64,000 bases of DNA from positions 1 to 64,000 of the forward strand of contig CAXXLC010000028.1 of assembly GCA_963677345.2 (NCBI GenBank), read 5' to 3'. Position numbers and translations under genes: made by a program. Below, piece by piece: positions 58,518-64,000 of the stretch. The notes beneath the pieces were generated by a model, which was given only the letters and a program-made list of their open reading frames with translations, was not told where the DNA came from and did not search any database. Within the stretch, counting starts at the first letter, position 1; the number at the start of each line of letters is the position of its first letter. The DNA comes from Saccharicrinis sp963677345. Its GTDB lineage: Bacteria; Bacteroidota; Bacteroidia; Bacteroidales; Marinilabiliaceae.

Positions 58518-60743
58518 CTAATTGTTATCAGTATTTACTACAGGAAAAGATATAGTAAAAACAGAACCTTTATCAATTATTGATTCAACAGATATTTGTC
58601 CACCCATTAATTCTATTAAGCTCCGTGTTATAGAAAGTCCTAATCCGGTTCCTGCGTTAATTTTTGTAATTCTTTCGGCCTGCCTGAAGCGTTCAAAAAT
58701 TATAGGTATATCTTCCGGGGCAATTCCTTCTCCCGTATCAATTACCTTTATTAACAAAATATTATTGTCAAGAACCTCAATCTGAAGTTTTATTTCTCCT
58801 TCATTAGTGAATTTTACAGCGTTAGAGAGTAGATTTAATAAAACCTGTTCTAATCTAAATGGATCTGTATTGATTATTAGAGGGGTGTGTGAATTTAAAA
58901 TTTTAAATGTAATATTTTTATTCTTTGATAGTATGAGAGCTTCAACCGAATAGGAAATGTGTTTTAAGACTTTGTTGAGTTCAAATTTTTCATTTCGAAT
59001 TTGTAATTGATCTGATTCTATTTTTGAAATATCCACAATATCATTAATAATATTTAGTAAGTTCTCACCAGAAGTCTTAATTTGATCCAGGTACTTAGAT
59101 TGTTCAATTGACTCTAAATTTTGATATAATAGTATGTCAGAAAAGCCCATGATTGCATTCATCGGAGTTCTGATTTCGTGGCTCATGTTAGCTAAAAATC
59201 TGGATTTCAGCTTATCACTCTCTTCGGCTTTTTCTTTTGCTTGCTTCAATTTAATTTCAATATTTTTTTGTTCAGAAATGTCCATTAAAACACCAGTTAA
59301 TCTTAAGGTGTTGTTATCTGTATCCGTATCAGTGACTTTGCCATGAATAGAAAACCATTTTATTTTTTTGTTTTTTAAATAAATTCGGGCCTCAGACTTA
59401 AATAATGATGTTTTACCTAAGTTGTATTTTTCCCAATTTTTATAAATTTTCTTTAAATCTTTGGGATAAATAAATTCGTGCCAGTTATTTATGTTTATTT
59501 TAATTTCTTCTGGTGAGTGATATCCTAATAAATCGGAGAACTTTTTGTTTATGAAAACTTTCTTGTCTTTTAGAGAAATATCCCAAAAGCCTTCATTTGC
59601 ACTTTCAAGTGCTAACTCAAGGCGCTTTTCACTTTCTGTTAGTTTTTTTTGTATTCTTTTTCTTCGTATGGAGTTTGTAATTAATAAAAGGTTTAATGCA
59701 ATTAATATTAGTAATGCAGAAATATAAAAAATAAGTTTCTTTTTGTGTTTTATATAAAAAGGTTCAACTTTGTTTATATAAGTGGTGTTTTTAGGGAGCT
59801 TTTTGTAATTCAGATTATACTTTTCGATTTGAGTAAAATCATATTGGTTACTGTGTTTACATGGGTAATAATCATTTAAAATAATATTTGGATTACTTAA
59901 TCTTGAGGATAATAACTGAGCTGCATCATATCCCTGATAATATGAATTTATCAGGCTGCCGCCAATAATAAAATCACCTAATAGAAATTTCCAAAAACTA
60001 TAAATAGGTATATTAATATTGCTAAATAAATCCATACCTAAATATTTCATTTCAATAGGCACATCGTACTTGTTTGAATATAAACTAAGGAGAATAACGA
60101 TTTTATTTTCTATATTCATATTAAGTAATTTATTCTCTATGGATTTGTAGTTTGATGCATCCAGAATAACATATGGAAATTTAGGATAATATTTAGTTAT
60201 ACTATTTGAAAATTGAGATAGAAAAATTTGACCGGATAAAGTATTATCAGAAATTACTATTAAGGTATCCGTATTTGGATTCAGGATAAAAGCATTGCGT
60301 AAGGTGTTTTTTATATCAAGCTCTTCTTTTACAACTTTAATCCTTTTTTTGTCATAATTAAAATCTTCAATGTTATTTACTCCACAAACAGAAACCGGTA
60401 TCGTATTATCCCAAATACTATCACCGTATGATAAAAAATACTCAAAAGCAAAATTATCAGCACAGATAATACCATCAAGTTTTATATTGTTATATTTCTT
60501 TAAGTAAAACTTTGTAATTTCGGAGATGTAATTTTTTTTTGGAAATCTTTTAAAATCCATATACTCAACAAAAACCCTATGAGAGCTCAAATCGCCAATA
60601 CCATCAATCACCCCACTTGTAATATCGTCAGTCCATTGAAATCCTGGATGGTAGGAGTTAAGAAGCAATACTTCCTTTATTTCATTTGCTCTTATATTAT
60701 AAATGTTAAATAAAATAATAAATAACAAAAGGTAAAATTTCAT
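58518..60743 (-). CDS. Sensor histidine kinase with periplasmic binding and PAS domains
   Basis: A 741-residue membrane kinase. A signal segment (1-19) leads to a periplasmic domain of about 300 residues that resembles ABC substrate-binding proteins of the YxuF type (LLNSYHPGFQWTDDI at the N-terminus, SGQIFLSQFS). A transmembrane helix lies at about 337-357. A PAS domain with PAC tail follows (about 375-495), then HisKA with the phosphorylated His in ANMSHEIRTPMNAIMGFS and an HATPase domain (NLLSNAVKFT, DTGEGIAPED, GTGLGLSI). No receiver domain or response regulator gene is adjacent, so it is an orphan kinase here. Ligand unknown. Confidence 0.9.
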   Translation of the reverse strand: MKFYLLLFIILFNIYNIRANEIKEVLLLNSYHPGFQWTDDITSGVIDGIGDLSSHRVFVEYMDFKRFPKKNYISEITKFYLKKYNNIKLDGIICADNFAFEYFLSYGDSIWDNTIPVSVCGVNNIEDFNYDKKRIKVVKEELDIKNTLRNAFILNPNTDTLIVISDNTLSGQIFLSQFSNSITKYYPKFPYVILDASNYKSIENKLLNMNIENKIVILLSLYSNKYDVPIEMKYLGMDLFSNINIPIYSFWKFLLGDFIIGGSLINSYYQGYDAAQLLSSRLSNPNIILNDYYPCKHSNQYDFTQIEKYNLNYKKLPKNTTYINKVEPFYIKHKKKLIFYISALLILIALNLLLITNSIRRKRIQKKLTESEKRLELALESANEGFWDISLKDKKVFINKKFSDLLGYHSPEEIKININNWHEFIYPKDLKKIYKNWEKYNLGKTSLFKSEARIYLKNKKIKWFSIHGKVTDTDTDNNTLRLTGVLMDISEQKNIEIKLKQAKEKAEESDKLKSRFLANMSHEIRTPMNAIMGFSDILLYQNLESIEQSKYLDQIKTSGENLLNIINDIVDISKIESDQLQIRNEKFELNKVLKHISYSVEALILSKNKNITFKILNSHTPLIINTDPFRLEQVLLNLLSNAVKFTNEGEIKLQIEVLDNNILLIKVIDTGEGIAPEDIPIIFERFRQAERITKINAGTGLGLSITRSLIELMGGQISVESIIDKGSVFTISFPVVNTDNN

Positions 60744-60877
60744 GGATGATGTATTAATTATTTACCTTAAATATATTAAAATATGATAATATTTGAATTT
60801 GAGATTCGATTTTTTTACTTAAAAGCGAAGGAAAAGTATATGCATATCGTCTATCTTTACAATAAGAGTTTTTTTAA

Positions 60878-61459
60878 GTGATTCAAGTAGAAGAAAAGAT
60901 AAATATAGATAGCTTAATAGAAGGTGACTATAACACTTTTGAAGTTGTAGTAAATACCTTTAAAGATAAAGTTATAAATGTGTGTTTTTCGTATGTAAAT
61001 AACCTGGCAGATGCTGAAGATATAGCACAAGAGGTTTTTATTGAACTATATAAGTCTATTTCGAACTTTAAAAAACAATCTTCTTTATCTACCTGGATTT
61101 ATCGAATTGCATCTAATAAATCAATTGATTTTTTAAGAAATAAGAAAAGAATAAAAAGAGGAAGTGGTAAAATAGATTATCTGGAAGACCAGAATAATAA
61201 TTTTGATTGGCGTACAAATTATTATAGTACCGATGATTTGTTAGTTCATCAACAACGAAAAGAACTATTGCATCAAGCAATTGAGAAATTAGCAACAAGA
61301 CAAAAAGAGGCTTTTGTATTAACTCAAATTGAAGGTGTTGATCAAAAAACAGCAGCTGAAATTTTAGAAACTTCAATAAAAAGTATAGAATCGCTTGTTA
61401 ATAGAGCAAAAAAGAAACTGAGAAAAATTTTAGAAAAAAGAATTTCAGAATATTTTTGA
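60878..61459 (+). CDS. ECF-type sigma factor of an envelope-stress-like cluster
   Basis: A 193-residue ECF sigma factor. Region 2 includes VINVCFSYVNNLADAEDIAQE with FKKQSSLSTWIYRIASNKSI, and region 4 includes IEKLATRQKEAFVLTQIEGV with the HTH AAEILETSIKSIESLVNRAK. The start is GTG at 60878; TATCTTTA at 60852 is one base off the -7 consensus. It is the first gene of a plus-strand cluster with a small membrane protein (61531) and a Spy-like periplasmic protein (61868), followed by an ABC exporter. Such arrangements resemble sigma, anti-sigma and periplasmic sensor sets. Confidence 0.9.
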   Translation: MIQVEEKINIDSLIEGDYNTFEVVVNTFKDKVINVCFSYVNNLADAEDIAQEVFIELYKSISNFKKQSSLSTWIYRIASNKSIDFLRNKKRIKRGSGKIDYLEDQNNNFDWRTNYYSTDDLLVHQQRKELLHQAIEKLATRQKEAFVLTQIEGVDQKTAAEILETSIKSIESLVNRAKKKLRKILEKRISEYF

Positions 61460-61530
61460 TTGATTGCACAGGATAAATAAATATCTGTCGTCTAACTAAA
61501 AACAGATGGAAACATAGGGAGGAGCTAAGT

Positions 61531-61866
61531 ATGAAAGAAAGAGATTTAAACCAAGAAATAGATTATATTATTAATAGTGGAGTTAACACGGAGAAAATGT
61601 ATACAAGTCCGTTTTTTACAACAAGAGTTATGGGACAAGTTGAACAAATAGAAGTAAAACCACGATTTAGTTTAACCACATATATCTTGAAACCAGCGTT
61701 TATTATTTTTCTTCTTGTTAATATTGTAAACTTCTATTTTTTTTCGGGCCAGCAAAAAAGTAGCACTGACAGAAGTAGTAATATAGAATTGGTTACTACT
61801 GATTATATATATGCATCTAATGATTTTATTTTAAATGAAGATTTAATTTCAAATAGCGTAGAATAA
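61531..61866 (+). CDS. Small single-pass membrane protein, candidate anti-sigma factor
   Basis: A 111-residue protein with one predicted membrane helix at about residues 54-71 (AFIIFLLVNIVNFYFF). The N-terminal part (NQEIDYIINSGVNTEKMYTS) is cytosolic and would contact the sigma factor, and the last 40 residues are periplasmic. It has no recognised zinc-finger (HxxxCxxC) motif of ZAS anti-sigmas. It lies 71 bases after the sigma gene and 1 base before the next gene. Anti-sigma function is inferred only from position and topology. Confidence 0.65.
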   Translation: MKERDLNQEIDYIINSGVNTEKMYTSPFFTTRVMGQVEQIEVKPRFSLTTYILKPAFIIFLLVNIVNFYFFSGQQKSSTDRSSNIELVTTDYIYASNDFILNEDLISNSVE

Positions 61867-61867
61867 C

Positions 61868-62347
61868 ATGAATAAAAAATATTATCACCTAATAATAATA
61901 ATTTTAATCTTATTAAATATTTTTTCATGGCGTCTTTGGTGGGAAAAACCTCCTCTTCCTCCAAAAATGGAACAAAAGGAAATGGAAGGGAAGAAACGTA
62001 GGGATGGAGGTATGAAAGTACTTTTTGAAGAATTAAACCTATCAGAAGAGCAAGTTGAACAATTTGAAAAATTACGAAAAGAATACTTTGATACAGTATT
62101 TGTAATTAATAAGGAAATTGATGAATTAAGAAGAGATATTTCTCCTGGTGATTTATATAAAAATGATTCTATTTTTAATGTGATGGGTGCAAAGAAAGCA
62201 CTGTTAGAAAAGAAAACATTTATACACTTTAAAAAATTAAGAGATGTATGTGATGAAGAACAAAAGATAAAATTTGATACTGTTCACAAAAGAATGATGA
62301 ATCACTTTAACAGATGGTCTAAAGACAAAAAGAAAGATAATAAGTAA
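61868..62347 (+). CDS. Spy/CpxP-like periplasmic sensor protein
   Basis: A 159-residue protein with an N-terminal hydrophobic anchor (about 7-22). The rest is helical: LNLSEEQVEQFEKLRKEYFD is the LTxxQ-like motif region, then VINKEIDELRRDI and FIHFKKLRDVCDEEQKIKFD with the second LTxEQ-like repeat. Proteins of this periplasmic family bind metals or unfolded proteins and tune envelope-stress sigma systems (CnrX, CpxP, Spy). Here the anchor is uncleaved, as in CnrX. It follows the candidate anti-sigma gene after 1 base, so the three genes likely form one regulatory unit. Confidence 0.8.
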   Translation: MNKKYYHLIIIILILLNIFSWRLWWEKPPLPPKMEQKEMEGKKRRDGGMKVLFEELNLSEEQVEQFEKLRKEYFDTVFVINKEIDELRRDISPGDLYKNDSIFNVMGAKKALLEKKTFIHFKKLRDVCDEEQKIKFDTVHKRMMNHFNRWSKDKKKDNK

Positions 62348-62438
62348 TATAAAGATATTGCTTTAATATATATTGATACTAATATTACTTTCATCCTTCA
62401 TTTTCGATATATTAAATCATCAATTAAAACCTAAAGAA

Positions 62439-63329
62439 TTGGATATAATAATTCAGAACCTAAACAAGGTTTATAAAAACAAGCATCAGGCATTAAATAA
62501 TGTCTCATTATCTATAGATTCCGGAATGTTTGGTTTATTGGGTCCTAATGGGGCTGGTAAATCAACGTTAATGAAAATACTTGTTACCTTATTGGAGCCA
62601 TCCAGTGGCATTATAAAGGTCAATGGAATGGATTTAGATAGAAACAGAAAACAAGTAAGAGCCATGATGGGGTATTTACCTCAGGATTTTCGTTTTTTCG
62701 CTAAACTTAAGACGTATGAGTTTCTTGAATATGCTGCCTCTTTGGCAGGTTTAAGTACCCGACGAGAAAGAAAGAATGAAGTAGAAAGACTACTTGAGCA
62801 AGTTGGACTTTTTGACGTCAGAAATCGTTATGCAGGAAAACTTTCTGGTGGTATGAAACGAAGACTAGGTATTGCACAGGCGATTATTGGTGACCCTAAA
62901 ATTGTTATAGTTGATGAACCCACTACAGGGTTAGATCCAGAGGAAAGAATCAGATTTAGAAATATATTAGCAGATTTAAGTCAAAAAGATGTCATTATCA
63001 TACTGTCAACTCACATTGTTGGAGATATTTCAAGTACATGTAACCAGATGGCTCTTTTAAATGAAGGACAAATACAATTTACCGGTAGTCCTAATGATTT
63101 TTTAAAGCTATCAGAAGGAAAAGTATGGAAAACACAAGTGAGTTTTGATAAATTAGAAAGTTTTAAAGAAAAATATCCGGTAATTACTACTGTTCCAGGA
63201 GCAAATGGATACGAAGTTGAGTTGATTTCTCCTTCAGAGAATGGTTTTTCCGGTGAAATAATTCAGCCCAATTTAGAACATGCTTATGTTTATTTTATGG
63301 AATATGAATCTCAAAAGTTTAAGCAATAA
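62439..63329 (+). CDS. ABC transporter ATP-binding protein
   Basis: An ATPase subunit of about 296 residues. Walker A is LGPNGAGKST, the Q-loop is in YLPQDFRF, the signature is LSGGMKRRLGIAQA, and Walker B is IVIVDEPTTGLDPEE with the switch His in LSTHIVGD. It belongs to the CcmA/NatA-like exporter group. Start choice is uncertain: TTG at 62439 (MDIIIQNLNKVY) matches the family start, while the longer frame from 62373 adds 22 unrelated hydrophobic residues. The permease gene overlaps its stop (TAATG at 63327), showing translational coupling. Confidence 0.88.
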   Translation: MDIIIQNLNKVYKNKHQALNNVSLSIDSGMFGLLGPNGAGKSTLMKILVTLLEPSSGIIKVNGMDLDRNRKQVRAMMGYLPQDFRFFAKLKTYEFLEYAASLAGLSTRRERKNEVERLLEQVGLFDVRNRYAGKLSGGMKRRLGIAQAIIGDPKIVIVDEPTTGLDPEERIRFRNILADLSQKDVIIILSTHIVGDISSTCNQMALLNEGQIQFTGSPNDFLKLSEGKVWKTQVSFDKLESFKEKYPVITTVPGANGYEVELISPSENGFSGEIIQPNLEHAYVYFMEYESQKFKQ

Positions 63330-64000
63330 TGACTCTCAATAATCCTATCTCAACTGTCGCTAAATTTGAAGTAAAAACTTTACTTAGAAGTTGGTTTTTC
63401 CGAATTTTTTCCGGTATTGTTATCGCAATAATTGTTTTTTTTAATATAATGGCAACTACAGAAGTAGGACAGGCCGGATGGTCGGGCAGGATGCTTGTCG
63501 GGGGATTGCCTTATATGAACCTTTATATATTAAATATAGTACAGTCTATAATTGCAGTATTTCTATCCTCTGATTTTTTAAGCCGGGACAAAAAATTAGA
63601 TACAACTGAGGTTATTTACGTTAGGGATATGTCTAATTTCCAGTATGTAATTGGAAAAACCTTAGGTATTCTTTATGTTTTTGGAGGATTAAATTTATTA
63701 GTACTTCTGTTTACCTTTATTATCAACTTTATTAGTCCTGATGCAGGATTTAGTATAATTACATATTTAATTTATCCTTTAATCATTTCATTACCTACAC
63801 TGATTTTTGTTTTAGGTTTCTCGTTTCTTATAATGCAGTTTGTAAAAAATCAGGCCATAACTTTTATATTAATTTTAGGATATATTGCTTTAGAGCTGTT
63901 CTATTTGCAGGGAGATTATTATGGCATATGGGATTTTCTTGGATTTTACACACCAATGGCATACTCGTCATATGTAGGTTTAGGAAATGTAAGTCAATTA
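63329..64000 (+). CDS. ABC transporter permease, partial (runs off right edge)
   Basis: The reading frame starts at ATG 63329, overlapping the stop of the ATPase gene, and stays open to the window end, giving at least 224 residues. The sequence begins MTLNNPISTVAKFEVKTLLR and shows four or five hydrophobic helices (for example SGIVIAIIVFFNIM, LNLLVLLFTFIINFI, IISLPTLIFVLGFSF). Pairing with a CcmA/NatA-like ATPase makes it the membrane part of an exporter, possibly of the large permease type with an M1-like periplasmic domain; the end is not visible. Confidence 0.8.
   Translation, partial: MTLNNPISTVAKFEVKTLLRSWFFRIFSGIVIAIIVFFNIMATTEVGQAGWSGRMLVGGLPYMNLYILNIVQSIIAVFLSSDFLSRDKKLDTTEVIYVRDMSNFQYVIGKTLGILYVFGGLNLLVLLFTFIINFISPDAGFSIITYLIYPLIISLPTLIFVLGFSFLIMQFVKNQAITFILILGYIALELFYLQGDYYGIWDFLGFYTPMAYSSYVGLGNVSQL

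Overview
The window is AT-rich chromosomal DNA from a member of the Bacteroidota, probably a marine or anaerobic Bacteroidia lineage close to Marinilabiliales. That placement is inference from gene content: promoters of the TAnnTTTG type, a type IX secretion sorting tail, a long pyrophosphate-type phosphofructokinase, a fused alpha/beta ketoacid dehydrogenase E1 and Bacteroidota-type IS1380 and ISAs1 elements. No rRNA, tRNA, CRISPR array or prophage was recognised.

Layout. 1-1612 is non-coding and repeat-bearing. 1613-6255 holds a FadL-type outer-membrane channel, an SGNH esterase lipoprotein and an M13 peptidase lipoprotein. 6517-10446 is an apparent operon for a branched-chain 2-oxoacid dehydrogenase (E2, fused E1) followed by a flavodoxin. 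10540-12690 is a BlaI/M56 regulatory pair with its palindromic operator. 12959-18921 carries a secreted nuclease, a GH13 amylase lipoprotein with promoter and LacI-type operator, a SiaC-like protein, a TRIC channel, an unknown protein and a periplasmic glutathione peroxidase. 18941-28853 is an insertion-sequence zone: two identical 1548-bp IS1380 copies in inverted orientation, each with its own 5-bp target duplication, plus a 1305-bp ISAs1 element with a 10-bp duplication, around threonine aldolase, thioesterase and SNF2 helicase genes. 29049-31854 has a cysteine-cluster protein, a frameshifted acyltransferase and a long RluA pseudouridine synthase.

The most striking block is 31973-43072: nine consecutive minus-strand genes running from leucine catabolism (both methylcrotonyl-CoA carboxylase subunits, methylglutaconyl-CoA hydratase, an acyl-CoA dehydrogenase) straight into the mevalonate pathway (type 2 IPP isomerase, class II HMG-CoA reductase, a GYDIA-type GHMP kinase, diphosphomevalonate decarboxylase, mevalonate kinase). 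Neither HMG-CoA synthase nor HMG-CoA lyase is in the window. With the upstream dehydrogenase operon, the genes would suffice, after transamination, to turn leucine into isopentenyl diphosphate by way of HMG-CoA. The family assignments are strong; the flux is inference.

43181-64000 contains a PhnP-like hydrolase, a POTRA/barrel protein, a cysteine-rich lipoprotein and PepSY membrane protein, ClpB, asparagine synthase B, an ECF sigma factor with a 55-residue partner, a glycosyltransferase, two divergent phosphofructokinases that both carry pyrophosphate-type motifs, an Rrf2 regulator, RsmE, a sensor kinase, and an ECF sigma/membrane protein/Spy-like cluster followed by an ABC exporter whose permease runs off the right edge.
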